Positions 12,202 through 23,798 of a stretch of 64,000 bases of DNA are shown one piece after another. Within the stretch, counting starts at the first letter, position 1, and each line of letters begins with the position of its first letter. Both the position numbers and the translations under genes were made by a program. Under the pieces are notes generated by a model that made no database searches, was not told the DNA's origin, and worked only from the letters and a program-made list of their open reading frames with translations. The DNA comes from Chamaecyparis obtusa. Taxonomy: Eukaryota; Streptophyta; Pinopsida; Cupressales; Cupressaceae. The DNA lies in the NCBI GenBank assembly GCA_027943335.1, contig BSBK01009272.1, positions 126,501 through 190,500 on the forward strand, in the 5' to 3' direction.

Positions 12202-12960
12202 ATGGTCACATTAGCTTCACTCCTTCAGTTGGAAACACATGAATCAAGATTCGAATTCCTGGTGGAAGAGCTACACCATCCCATATTTGACTCATCTGAA
12301 AGTCATGTCATTTGTACCCTCGTCACACATGAATCTTCCCGATATGGTGCTATCTATTCATATCTTCGCGATGGCATCATTCCCGACACATTCAACCGTT
12401 CTGAACGCCGAAACCTCATCCGTAACGCCTCTCGCCACACCCTTATCTCTGGTGATTTATATAGGAGGGGTTTAGATGGGACGCTCCTTAGGTGCTTGGA
12501 AAAGGAGGAATTCGACCAAGCGTTAGTTGACATCCACGAGGGCATTTGTGGTGGACATTCTAATGGTCTTGCCATGGCTCGAAGGTTGCTTAGGGCAGGG
12601 TATTATTGGCCCAGGATGCAAATAGATGCAGTAGCCTCTGCTAAGTCTTGTGAAAAATGTCAGAAACATGGAAACCTGATTCATGCTCCAGGTAGGGAGC
12701 TGATTCCTTCTGTTTCTCATTGGCCATTTCAGCGCTGGGCCTTCGATCTAGTTGGGCAGATTCATCCCAACTCATCAGGTGGACATAAGTTCATTATTAC
12801 TGCCACTGACTACTTCACAAAATGGGTGGAAGCTGTGCCACTTTCTGTTGCTTCAGGGAAGACTATCTCTTTGTTCATCTTGAATCATATTTTTGCCGAT
12901 TTGGAGTGCCTTCTGAGATTATCACTGATAACAGAGGTCAATTCAAGAACAAGGACCTAA
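12202..12960 (+). pseudogene. Tat end of archaeal RNase H and integrase N-terminal half
   Basis: Continues the same frame after the 12181 stop. It holds the integrase zinc module (H..H, CEKCQ) and the first catalytic Asp (AFDLVGQIH). Near 12890 one base is missing relative to the inverted copy, inside a T-run. Downstream residues are therefore out of frame until the stop at 12960. Confidence 0.8.
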
Positions 12961-13595
12961 TTCATTTAAGCAAGAAGTTTAAAATTAAGCAACATTGGTC
13001 CTCCATCTATTTTCCATAGGGAAACGGACAGGCAGAAGCCTCTAATAAAACCATTCTTAAAATTCTTCATAGGACAATGCACAAGAATGGTAGGGATTGG
13101 CACTTGCAAATCAATCCAGCACTATGGGCTTACAGAACAAGCATTCGCACACCTACAGGAGCCACGCCTTTTGCCCTTACCTATGGCGCTGAAGCGGTAT
13201 TACCTTTAGAAGTATAGATCCCATCACTCAGAGTCTCACTCAAAGGATTTATAACAGATGAGGATTACCACGCCATGAGGTTACAGGAACTAGAACTTTT
13301 AGATGAGAAGCGTAAGGCTTCCTTTGACCATATGAGAGTGTATCAGAAGTGTATGTCCAAGGCATTCAACAAGAAGGTTCACCCTAGAGAGTTTCAAATA
13401 GGTGATCTTGTTTTGCGAGAGAATCCTAAGAACCAACAGAACAAAGAACAAAAGGGTAAGTTTGAACCTAACTTGCTTGGACCATATGTCATCAAAGCTG
13501 CTTTTGGTACAGGTGCATATTTACTGTCAAATCCAGATGCAGAACAGCTCCCTTATCCCATCAACATTTTGCACCTCAAGAAGTTCTATTCTTGA
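12894..13595 (+). pseudogene. Tat integrase catalytic core and C-terminal module
   Basis: After the one-base deletion, coding resumes in the third frame: CRFGVPSEIITDN with the second catalytic Asp, GQAEAS with the catalytic Glu, then LGPYVI of the GPY module. It is interrupted by TAG at 13017-13019 (Gln codon in the other copy) and TAG at 13215-13217 (Glu codon in the other copy). The second Asp motif reads TDNRGQ here against TDNGSQ in the inverted copy. Confidence 0.8.
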
Positions 13596-15403
13596 TGCCC
13601 ATTTCTGTTTGGGGGCATCTTTTGTACATATTTTATGATCTTGAAAAAATACCAAAAAAATTGCTATATGATGCTGAAAAAATCCTAAAAAGCATAAAAA
13701 GTCCTGAAAAAATACAAAAAAATCAAAAAATGAAAAAAGAGAAAAATTGCAATAAAAATCCAAGTGGTGAAAATCTGGAAACAGCCGCTACTTGAGGCCT
13801 TTGCACTCCTATTTGTTAGCATGCGTCCTCGACACTGAGCCTTTCCATCATGTCTTGACCCTATTTGACTTGGTGTGGAATTGGTCTTTATCTTTGTCTA
13901 GGGGGCATACCTGTTAGCATAGGTCTTTTAGGTGCGTTTGTCTCTTGGGGCATTTCACAAATAGGTGTTTTTCAACACCACCCCAAATAGTGTTTTTCAA
14001 CACTACCCTTGCGTCGAGTGTTTCTTAACACTTATCAGATGTCTTTCCCAATAGTCTAAGTATGATGCGATATTTCTCATTAGCAGATGTGATAACCAGA
14101 GTCTGACTCTATGACCAACACACACGCACTTAAACAATCAACTTGTTGAGATATGATGACTTTATTTTTCTTTGTGTGCTGTATATGAGGATTTCTTTGA
14201 TGAGTGGTCTCTCCCTGACAAGTTTTGGATGATGCATAGCTAGAAGATTGAGGGTATGAGAACATGTTTTATTTCTTTATCTGCTTGTGGGTATAGTTTG
14301 TTGATCCTAATTGTCATGAGCATTTATGCTGGTCATACTTGACACTATGGATTGATAAGGTATTATCCTTGACTGTTTTATGCGAGTGCATGCTTCTAGT
14401 TATCCTGACTTTCATGTGTCTTGATACAAACATAATCTCACCATATCAAACTTAGGTAATCTCACTGCACTAGTCATCTTGACCTATATGTCTTTGATGC
14501 CTAGGTGAGATTTCCACATTTCTATCTGATAAAGATCATATTCATATCCACATAGTTATGCTAGTGTGCATTGTATGATCTTACGATGCTACCAATAATG
14601 CTCAATGATGATAATTAGATGTCTATAAGCGTTGTGACCTTGCAAGTCAACCACTTTCATAGTGGCTTGCATTCTTAGGTTCATCATAGCTTAGTTTTTG
14701 CATCTTGCATATGGAGAGAGCTCTCCTTTTTATCATCTACAGACTTGTTGGTCAACTGTGCTCATTTTTTGATTCTTCTTGATCATATCTTTCATTTCTG
14801 GTCTTTCATATCACATCATTTTCTATCCATTTTCGGACTCGAAATTGAAATCTGAGTCGCGTTTCCAAATTTTCTCATTCTTCTATGCAATTGACTAATC
14901 TTTTGAGGCATAATTCTTCAATCTTTGGTGGAATTTCTTCCTTCCATGTCTCTCATATTTTCTAGTCTTTCATTCACTCTATTTCTAGTCTTCTACTTCC
15001 TCACTGGGGCATGTTTCACCGGCTAAAGGTTACCCTATTGACCTATACATTCAATTATGATTTTATTATGATTTGATCAACCTTATCGATTTGTTGTCTC
15101 TCCTCTACCTGATTTGGATTTCGATTCCTAGGGGGCAGTACCTATGAGATTCTCATCCCTGATTCTCTTGATTTTCCTGATTCTGACATCTTTTGTGAGC
15201 TTTTGCTGAAATTTGAGATTCTTATCTCTTACTTTGAATGTGATCCCGAACCGACCTCATGTTCAAAGGCCGTTGTTTATGGTTTGTTCGGATGTGATCC
15301 CGAATTGACCTCACATCTGAGTTGTTTTGTGATCCGAGATTGATGTCACATTTCAACTTCATTTTTTGACTACATGTGTTCCCAAATCGATCACACATTA
15401 GTC
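13596..15403 (+). other. Long 3' untranslated region of the Tat element
   Basis: About 1.8 kb between the integrase stop and the polypurine tract, with no open frame of note. Its first 500 bases are mirrored at window positions 1-500. A long 3' untranslated region is usual in Tat and Athila elements. The last 170 bases carry short degenerate repeats. Confidence 0.65.
15235..15400. repeat. Degenerate direct repeats upstream of the polypurine tract
   Basis: Four related stretches of about 40-55 bases share a core like GTGATCCCGAATTGACCTCA, seen near 15240, 15293, 15329 and 15375. The copies are imperfect. They sit immediately upstream of the polypurine tract of the Tat element. Confidence 0.5.
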
Positions 15404-15416
15404 AAAGAGGGGCAAA
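15404..15416 (+). other. Polypurine tract of the plus-strand Tat element
   Basis: AAAGAGGGGCAAA directly followed by TG at 15417. A purine run next to the LTR start primes second-strand synthesis in LTR retrotransposons. The position after a long 3' untranslated region fits. Confidence 0.6.
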
Positions 15417-16257
15417 TGTATGCACCCAAAAATGGTTGCCTAGACTTTGGGCCCCATTTATTCGATTTATTGATCCTGAATCAATTTTATCAATAATCAA
15501 TATTTTCAACAATATCAATCTTTTTGATTAAATCTTAAATTCGATCATATATTGGATTTTTATCCTTTGGGCTAACCATTTTATGCTAAAGTCTTTATTT
15601 ATTCAAAAGGAATATTTCCTCCCCTTTTAATAAATAAAAAGCCCCAGCTTTTCATCTTATCCTAAGTTGCACAAATAAAGCACTATTCCTATTTTATAAA
15701 AAGAAGAAAACACTTTTTGTATCATATGGACATAAAGTCAACTCCTATTTTTCTATTGGAGGATACTTGTGCACATGGATTGCTCCTCTTTCAAGCTCCA
15801 CCACTGATTAAGACTTTTTGCCTTTTAATCTCAATGGTCCATTTCACCTTATTTTTTATAAAAGGAAAGCTCTCTCCTTCATTTGCATATATCATGTTTT
15901 TGTGCTAACTTTATGCTGCAGGAATCCTTGAAGACTTGGAAGCTTTTTAGAGATCATTGTTGTATCCTACTTTAGATTTCTTCATTTGCTTCATAGTTTA
16001 GTTTACATTCTTGCATAAGTAGTTTCATTTTTCATGGCTTTCATAGCTTAGATTTCCTTTCATGCAATAGCATAACTTCACATAGCTTAATAGGAGGGAT
16101 TTGTAACACTTTTTCTTTCCATTTCATAGCTTAGTTGGATTGCATTTTCATTTCCATAGACTAGCTTGCATTGCATTTTCATAGTGATTCTTGAGGATAT
16201 TGGCACTCTTGCCCTTGTCCTCATTTGAATCTCTCGTTGTGTGGTTGACTAGTAAGG
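15417..16257 (+). repeat. Probable 3' LTR (U3/R) of the Tat element, 3' limit uncertain
   Basis: Starts TGTATGCACCC right after the polypurine tract. A TATA box in TTTATAAAAGG at about 15857 fits an LTR promoter. No matching 5' LTR is present in the window, so the right boundary is a guess. The following bases to 16545 show nothing recognisable. Confidence 0.4.
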
Positions 16258-16545
16258 TCACAAGCTTGTAGCTCTAGCTGAGAGCAAATACATCATAGTC
16301 CCTTGCAACTCTATGCATAGAGAGCTATGAGCCGCTTTGTGAGGCCTCATTCTTGAGCTACCTTGCATGTAATGGTTCATAGAAGTGCACCATTTTAGTG
16401 TGTACAGTAACAATGTATCACAACAATGACACCAAGATATCATGACAACAGTTACCACAATGCCAATCGTAATAATGCTATCTCTTGGATGCAAGTACAT
16501 AACATATATGGAGGTCGAAGGGGTGCAAGCACCAACCGTCGTGCC
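16258..16545. other. Unassigned sequence left of a hAT element
   Basis: No open frame or repeat I can name. Includes AGCTGAGAGCAAATAC near 16276, faintly like the RNase H end of a Copia element, but too degraded to claim. Confidence 0.3.
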
Positions 16546-17601
16546 CAGAGTTACAGGACTCGGCAAGTCCTGAGCCGAGTCAGGCTTGCTGTGTTTTTAT
16601 GACTCAGCAAGTTGACTTGGCCGAGTCCTGGCCGAGTCCTGCAGGACTCAGTGGACTCACCGAGTCTTGTGCTCCGAACTTTGTCGCGTCCAACACTTAC
16701 AAAAAGCAAAGAATAATTTTTTTAAATTTTTTTTGATTATTTTTTTCTTGGTAACATGTCATAGCTGGCCATTTTTTCAGCTCAGGGGCAGGAGGATTTA
16801 TACAAATATAACATTTAGGTATAAGTAACATTTATTTATTTCTTATACTTTAAATTATATTTGTATAAATACTGTTAGGATGTTTGAGATAGGTTTCAAC
16901 TTCATAGGAGTTAAAATACAGCTTCAAGATTTTGGGGGTTTTCGAAAAATTATAGACAGTCAAATTTCAGGATTTAGCATGCCTTCAACAGTGTTATCTC
17001 CCACAACCTGTCCTTGCTTTTTGAGGTCAAATTGAAGTTGGAACAAGGATTTTCTAATGATTCCAACTCATTTCCTCACAAATCACTTGGTTTCAATTCT
17101 ATATTCCTGATAGACTTAGCTCAACACATGCTCACACCCTAAACAAACATTACTTTGCGGCAGGCCAAAATTGTTCAAACTCACTCTTGGAAGACATAGG
17201 GCCTTAGTCTTCTAGGCTCTAGCTTTTATTTTCATATCTGTTTTGAACTTTTGATTCCATGGATTTCATATTCCATGAATTTGTAGAGTTTTGACAATGA
17301 CACTATTTATATTTCAGATTTCTAATGTGTTATTTAGTAACTAGTTTAATAGTTAAATTATTTCCTTTAGAAATTTGTATTTATACTTATGTGATCAATG
17401 TAAACTTGTTTATGTGTGCAAAGTAGCTTCTATTTATCTCAATTGTTGTGTCCTTGATGTTAATTGATTGAATGATGCATGAAAAAAGTTTTAAATCCTT
17501 AAAAATCTTTGAATTTCTTGGGTTTTTCAATTTGCCGAGTCCTTGCCCAAGCCTGAATCCAGCTTGTCGAGTCTGAGGCGAGTCTGAGTCTTGTAACTAT
17601 G
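16546..17601. mobile_element. Non-autonomous hAT-type DNA transposon, 1056 bp
   Basis: Left end CAGAGTTACAGGACTCGG; right end, read on the other strand, CATAGTTACAAGACTCAG: 18-bp TIRs with three mismatches. Subterminal GACTCGG/CGAGTC repeats occur inside both ends. Flanks are GTCGTGCC (16538-16545) and GTGGTGAC (17602-17609), an 8-bp target duplication with two mismatches. CA-starting TIRs with an 8-bp duplication are typical of hAT. There is no transposase inside, so it would be mobilised in trans. Confidence 0.65.
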
Positions 17602-18408
17602 GTGGTGACCATTCTGAACTACCCATCCTTCAATTGACTAACAAGAACTAACATGTAATTTACCCAACATTAGGATTCAAACCCAATGTGAATTTTGATT
17701 GAATCCACCAAACTGATGGAATGGGTTTTCTTCCACCCTTCAGCAATTCCAAGGGTCTTTGTCACTGATTTTCAGCAACAATGGAGAAGGAGTTTCAATA
17801 TCCAATTCTCATCACATGTCTCAAATGAGAGGATGGCCTTGCTTATATAGCTTTTTAACTGGTGAATGCTTGTAGTTTTAGCAATGTGGGATAAACATTC
17901 TTTACTTTTAATTCCTCCTTATGAAGTAGCTTCTTGAACAAGCTGGAATAACTAAAGTGACTCTATATTATAACTTTATTATAGTCACTTCTTAATTCAA
18001 TTAATGATATGCACTTAATAATGAATTATTATTAAAGTATAACTTTAATAATAATTATAATATTATAACTCCATCATGAATCATTGCAAATTAATTCTGA
18101 CTTCACTAGGAGGTAGCCCACTGCATTCACTGCTAACCAGGGAGCCTTAATAAAAATAGTAAGGGTCCATCTCTATGATCCACTGACTTGCTATAAATAG
18201 TAATTCCGTCAAAACAGAACCAAAAACCTTTGAATATCAATTCCTCAAAACAAATGAAGGATCTGGTAAGGTAAACACTTGCACAAGCCACACGAAGAGC
18301 TACAAAACTCCCAAACAAGACCCTCTAATCCACCATACTAGCTTACGAGGGTCATAATAATAGGCTAATCCCTCAAACTCTGATGCTCATGAAAATGGGG
18401 ACATTACA
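17602..18408 (-). repeat. LTR-like remnant related to the chromovirus LTR
   Basis: Read on the minus strand it starts TGTAATGTCCCC (18408-18397). It shares landmarks with the chromovirus LTR at 33966-34426: AGGTTTTTGG, TATTTATAGCAAGT against TCTTTATAGTAAGT, and CAATGTGGGATAAA against CAATGTGGGTTAAA on the plus strand. No internal domain is attached, so a solo LTR is likely. The left boundary is unclear. Confidence 0.45.
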
Positions 18409-18438
18409 ACATTGTTGAGTCAACTTATTCTTCTTCTT

Positions 18439-18510
18439 CATGTGAATGACATCAAACAAACTCGAGTTCCCTCACATGTGAATGACATCAAACAAACTTG
18501 AGTTCCCTCA
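18439..18510. repeat. 36-bp tandem duplication
   Basis: Units 18439-18474 and 18475-18510 begin CATGTGAATGACATC and differ at one position (CTCGAG against CTTGAG). Confidence 0.85.
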
Positions 18511-18785
18511 CAACCAAAAGCACTACAAGGGTGAGACAAAATTTAGAGGGCTAACCTTTTTAAATTTGGGGTTGTTTCACCTAAATTTTTCCACCGAGAA
18601 CCTTTGAATAAGATATTCAATTTGTTGTAAATAAACACTATTTTATTAATTATTGTAATACATAACTTGCAAGATATAAGGCTTAACTTTTTCTTACTTG
18701 CTGTTTGAATCTCTCTTCCTCGTATAGCTAATTTGGAAGAAAGCAACCTCCTCCTAGCTGCCTTGTAATTTTACAACTCTTAAAT

Positions 18786-18797
18786 TGTAATGTCCCC
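18786..18797 (+). repeat. LTR-end motif TGTAATGTCCCC
   Basis: The same 12-mer is at 53824-53835 and inverted at 18397-18408. A relative begins the LTR at 40576. It is probably the 5' tip of a decayed LTR whose other end cannot be placed. Confidence 0.4.
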
Positions 18798-21700
18798 TTT
18801 TTGGCTAACTTGGAGAATAGGGGCAATTACCTTGAATTCTCTCTTCTCACTAAATATTACAATATCTGATATCACTTGTAGACTTGTGTAATTGATAATA
18901 ATGAGCTAATAATAATATCTCCAAGAACAAAATAAATTAAATTGCAAACACTGCTCTCTCAAAGTGTACAATTGACTGTAGGCCCAGTGAACTGATATTA
19001 TATAGCTATTTGCATTAGGTGCAATATTTTGATCTTTGCAATGAATATGTGATTGGTCTTAAATCAATAGCTATTTCTGTATTGACAATAAGTATATACT
19101 ATAATTATGATTGAGAATTTCTTATAGCAATTAGATTGTTATGTCCGATATGATCCTTAATTATATACGATGGTGAACTGGTAATATTGTCTATATGGTT
19201 GTTGTTTCTGATTTGAAGTTGTGATCTTGCAATAATATATATGTAGTTTCTGACCTGAACTATTGATCCCCGCAACTGTGGTTTCTTCTCTGATTTATAT
19301 TTGAATATTTGCGACTGCTTATTTTGCCAAATAGGCAGATGCTCTATCGAGCAGATCTAAAATGGATTAGTAAAGAAAATAATTTTGCCCCATCATGCCT
19401 TTGAAAGGGATATTGATCTTGCTCCTATATCTGTAAAACTAAAGGGATGGAATCTTTTGGCAAATGATAACTATCGGTTCGCAAAGAATACTGATTATGT
19501 CATCTCCACTGATTGGTTTAATCACTGTCTCCATGCCATATATGTTTTGTCTAACATTATCAGTGCTGTTTCATGGCTGGGATTTCGCAGGTTGAAGGTG
19601 TTTTGATTGTCGTTTTTTGGACAGCGGTTGTTTGAAAGATTCTCAGAGCCAATGGACGTCTGTGTTGTGGGCATTTTCTGTTTTTTTTCCTGTGCACCGT
19701 ATCTGTGGATAGACCCATGCTGTCTTTTGTCTTCTGCAACTTGCATTTATGTTCTTTGGCCACATGCTTGTCTGCAATTGTTGGCCTTTTTTGAAGTGTT
19801 TCTTGCCAACATTTTTTAGCATGCGCTTTGTAGAATGGGAGTTTTGGTGACGGCTTTAGGTTCACCGCAAGTTCTAGGCATTGGATTCGCTTTCCTAACT
19901 CGCAGGACCTCTTTTCTACTCCGTTTTGAGCCGCCTCTTTTGCTTCTACGACTAGGGTTTGTAACAAATCTGTGGGTTTTCAGATTTTAGTTTGTGCACA
20001 AATTTTTAGAAAAATTGTGGGTTTTGTTTTTGAGTGTTTTTTGTATGAAAAACAGGAGTTTCTTGTTCTGCTTAACTTGTTGGAACAAGGGTTTTACTGT
20101 TGTTTCCTCAAAAATGAAGTTTTGTATTTTGAGTGTGAGGACATGAAGGGCTTTCTGATTTTTCCCCAAAAAACAAGGTGGGTTGCATCCAGATTTTCAC
20201 AATCGTGGGTTTCGTTTTTTTTGCCTTTTTATCCAACAAAAATCATGGGTTTTTTGTCTGCTTGACAGTTTTTTTATTTTTTTCCACAAAAAATCATGTT
20301 TGATGTTATCTTGGTTCCTCAAAAAGTTATTTGTTATTTTTGCAAATTTTTCCTCAAAGGGTTTTGATTGATTTTTCTTCTAAAAAAATTGTGTATGGTG
20401 TTGCTGTTTTAGGGTTTCTTGAATGTTTTTGTGCAAAAAAATCATTGGAGGGTTTGCTTGGATTTTTCCTGAAAAATCAGGAAGTTTTTCATGGGTGATC
20501 TCAGCATCATATCAAGGGTTTGTTTGTTTTTTCCACAAGAAGTGTGGTTTCTTGCAGTTTGTTTTGGGTCATAGTACTCAAATGTATAAGTTTTTGCAAT
20601 TTTAATTTTTTTTGAATGAAATCGTGGCTGTTTTTCTGAAGGAGTTCAGATTTTACGATTTTCTCCTCAAACTTGTGGTTTCACTTTCAGAAGCTGAAAT
20701 CGGTGTCTGGCTATAGGGAGGGATAATTTTGCTTCCCAACTTCAGATTGCTAGGTTTGTGGTTATCTTGGTCATATCCAAAAGTTCTACAAAACCAGGGA
20801 GGGTATCAACTATAGGCTCATGCCACAGAGTGTTCTGAAGAGAAGGGGCAGCCGTCTATGCCTTCATGACTAAAAGACATGCGGATTGTGTCTTCTGGAG
20901 GGTAGTTCGGATGATGATCATTAAGGGAGGGTATTAAATTACTGTAATATTTCTTTAATGGTCATTACAGTTAGTTTAGTTAGTTTCTAATTCTGGCTTT
21001 TGTTAAAGAATATTCCATTTAGAACATTGTCATGTAATCTCTTATAAATAGAGGCCTTCGTCTCTATTATATATATCGATTTATAATAACAATAACAACT
21101 ATTATACACATCATATTTTAGTGTTTTTATTTCAATAGTGTTTGCTGATTCATGCATAATCCTAGTGTTTTCTTGGCGCGTTTAGATCACACATGAATAT
21201 AGGATAACAATTTTGTCTATTCAATTGAATGAAAAAAACAATTCTAAACTTCTATGATCTATCCATTCATTTGAATTAAGCAAAACATATCTAAACTTCA
21301 CTCTTTTCAATGCTAATAACAGTCATAGGTTCCATCACAATCTTTGAGCAATTCAACCGAGAGTTTGGGAAACTTCTATCTTGCATCAGCAGGATAAGTT
21401 CCAAGTAAAAGTTACTGCCCACACTTTCATGTTTTATCCTGTTTCTAAATGAAGCATTCATATGTGTTTGCTGTCATTTCATCTCAGTATGTCCAACACC
21501 ACTAAATTAGAGTCTCTAGTGTGCACAAAATAAATAGGACTGCATGGTAAATTTGTCAAGAAATAGTGCAAATGCATGTTGGCACTGTGACCAGCGACTG
21601 GCATTAAGCACCAAATGAAAAGGGTGAGTTGGCTTTATCTAATAGTGGAGCATATCATTAGCAAAACTGTATTGGAACACAGTAAATGTTGGATTAGTTG

Positions 21701-22296
21701 TCATTGATGTCAAAGTCATGTCAAGAAAGATTAATGTATGGACGAGATTGTTAGAGTTGTTTATCACTGATGTCAACAAAGAGATTCAAATATGTGGTAC
21801 CACAATGTCATCAAGATTATGTATATGATTATGGAGTGGGAACTTATAGTAAACAATAAGTGTTCTTTTGGAGACTATTGGTAATTCAGAGAAAGTGTTA
21901 TATTTCTATCGATACCTTTACCAAATGTATGGTTATCATTACTATATGTATATCAGAACTACTCTCTCAGACCAATGGTTTATGTTTGATGATGAACATA
22001 TATCAGAGGACTCAATGTGTATGATCATCATAAAAAGTTTATTACGTTTGTTTTTATGGAAAATATAAAATAGATAAAGACACACTTAGTCTAACATACA
22101 CATTCATTTGTAGTAAAGAAAATGATCCAGATTCTTCAAAGGTACAAGGTTTGGCAATCATTAACATGTGAAGGGAGAAATATTTGTAAGCACAAAGGTG
22201 GGAATAATTATTATTAACAAATGACAATGATCTATGATGGAAGGGGGCTTCTATCGGAAAGAATGTATCCATTATGAAAAAGGTATTTCTTTTCAT
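18798..22296. other. Repeat-rich region without a recognised gene
   Basis: 19385-19606 holds a 73-codon open frame I do not recognise. 19965-20640 is T-rich with degenerate direct repeats built on TTTTTCCACAAAAAATC and GTGGGTTTT. 20928-21170 resembles an LTR: a purine run (AAGGGAGGG), then TATTAAATTACTG, then a TATA box in CTTATAAATAGAGGCC. Nothing coding was identified in 21200-22296. Confidence 0.4.
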
Positions 22297-22299
22297 TAA

Positions 22300-22322
22300 G
22301 GGCCCATTGGGTGCATGGCATA
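22300..22322 (+). repeat. Left terminal inverted repeat of the Harbinger element
   Basis: GGGCCCATTGGGTGCATGG followed by CATA, preceded by TAA. It pairs with 33862-33884. Confidence 0.75.
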
Positions 22323-22558
22323 CGATATGCTGGATATAGTCAATTCTGGAATATGCTGCAATTCTGGAAGATACATATCCTCAAAATGATATCCGGAATA
22401 TGTGTTGGAGCATTTGGTGCACTCGGAAGATGACTGAGAAGATGTATTTTCTGCGTTTGGGTGCAACAAACTGGAATTGGAATATGCACTGAATAAGAAT
22501 TTGTTTTAATTTATTTAATTGTTTTATTGTTTAATTTAATTTGTTTTTTACATTTTCT

Positions 22559-22968
22559 AGGCGTTTTTGAATATTTATTTTATTTTTCTATCAACGTTAA
22601 TTTTATAATATTTTGAAATAAAATTATGTTTATAAGTTTTTTAAAATTTTAACATTTTGTATAAATTTTTTGTGATTTTTTCAAATGTAATTATGTTTTT
22701 CAAATTTTGTAGGCGTTTTTTAATATTTATTTTATTTTTCTATCAAAATTAATTTTATAATATTTTGAAATAAAATTTTGTTTATAAGTTGTTAAAAAAT
22801 TCAACATTTTGTATAACTTTTAAAATTTTTTTTCAAATGTAATTATGTTTTTCACATGGCGTTTTTGAATATTTATTTTATTTTTCTATCAAGGTTAATT
22901 TTATAATCTTTTGAAATAAAAATATGTTTATAAGTTTTTAAAAAATTTAACATTTTGTATACCTTAAA
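22559..22968. repeat. AT-rich tandem array, about 150-bp unit, three copies
   Basis: Copies start near 22559, 22711 and 22857 with GGCGTTTTT followed by AATATTTATTTTATT, and each contains CATTTTGTATA. Lengths are about 152, 146 and at least 110. It lies just inside the left end of the Harbinger element. Confidence 0.8.
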
Positions 22969-23159
22969 AAAAAAAAAATCATATACAAATTTATAAAATA
23001 ACAAACTCCAAAAGACACAAGTCAACATTATAAACAAGCTATTCATTTTATTATTTTTTTTTTTCAAAATGTTGCCAACCCGGCTCAATAGGAGCACCGG
23101 TAGGAAAGAGCCGGGTGGAGAAAACCTCCGGTCTAGCCCCAAAACATAAGATTACAATT

Positions 23160-23290
23160 TGGATGAGGCATTCCTCATTAGCAGATATGAAATTACAACT
23201 TGAATGAGGCATTCCTCATTACATAATGCAGATATGAAATTACAACTTGAATGAGGCATTCCTCATTTACATAATGCAGATTCAATGTTA
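23160..23290. repeat. Short tandem repeats, 41-47-bp period
   Basis: GAGGCATTCCTCATT occurs at 23165, 23206 and 23253, separated by related ATATGAAATTACAACTTGAAT segments. The core is itself partly palindromic (GAGGCATTCCTC). Confidence 0.75.
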
Positions 23291-23798
23291 CAATCTAATG
23301 AGTCTTTGACGCTCTCTCATGCCCGAACCCGTGTTTTTGTCTGTAGACACCGCATACATAGAGCATACGACTACTTTGTGCTTTTGTTAGTACACCAATG
23401 AAGTACATTCAGCTCCTAACTTTTGCATGAGTTTTAAAAAAAATCTTATTAATTATTATTACCTTCTACGATCTCCGTTGATTCTTACCTGAATGATCCA
23501 CGCTTGTCAAGATCAAAACATGACCAATTAAATGAGTTTGTACATGATATATCTCTGTTAACCTCAAAATTTCTCTACAAACCTGGGTTAGAATTCTACA
23601 AAGCAATAACCAAGAAAACACATATAAATCATGTGACTGATAGCAGATTGGGGCTCACCTGAGCCATAAACATGAAGAATTATTGTAAAAAAAGATGGAA
23701 ACCATATATATGTGCACTTGGCACAAAGAGAAGTTACGCCAATCCATATTAAAATACTAGTTACAATATGGAAATACTAAACTGTCTAATTCCTGAGC
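23291..23798. other. Non-coding sequence downstream of the GRF gene
   Basis: No open frame or repeat recognised. It is inside the Harbinger element and probably includes the 3' untranslated region of the minus-strand GRF gene. Confidence 0.4.

Larger units (their letters stand above)
1..14095. repeat. Large inverted repeat: arms 1-5101 and 9062-14095, spacer 5102-9061
   Basis: Base 1-5 (ttatc) pairs with 14091-14095 (gataa), and similarity continues arm-to-arm to 5101/9062. The left arm may extend beyond the window. The arms are about 5.0-5.1 kb; the spacer is the 5' leader, gag and protease of the forward element. Arms differ by scattered substitutions, the 62-bp duplication and single-base indels. 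Confidence 0.85.
5102..16257 (+). mobile_element. Ty3/gypsy Tat-lineage retrotransposon, plus-strand copy
   Basis: Order along the + strand: leader (5102-5655), gag, protease, RT, RNase H, archaeal-type RNase H, integrase (to 13595), long 3' untranslated region, polypurine tract (15404-15416) and the start of a 3' LTR (15417). A single-frame gag-pol, a DGGA protease and a dual RNase H point to the Tat group of non-chromodomain gypsy elements. No 5' LTR matching the 3' LTR was found upstream of 5656, so the 5' end appears lost at the 5101/5102 junction. Four nonsense codons and one frameshift make it non-functional as it stands. Confidence 0.8.

Noticed and set aside
12822..13019. A separate small gene starting at 12822
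   Set aside because: The first residues are a shadow of the upstream integrase frame. From about 12894 it is simply integrase after a one-base deletion.
18409..18785. Internal region of a small LTR element between the motifs at 18397 and 18786
   Set aside because: There is no primer-binding site after 18408 and no matching LTR pair outside.
19385..20640. Series of short open frames on both strands
   Set aside because: They overlap in opposite directions in a T-rich repeated stretch, with no recognisable domain and no conserved start context.
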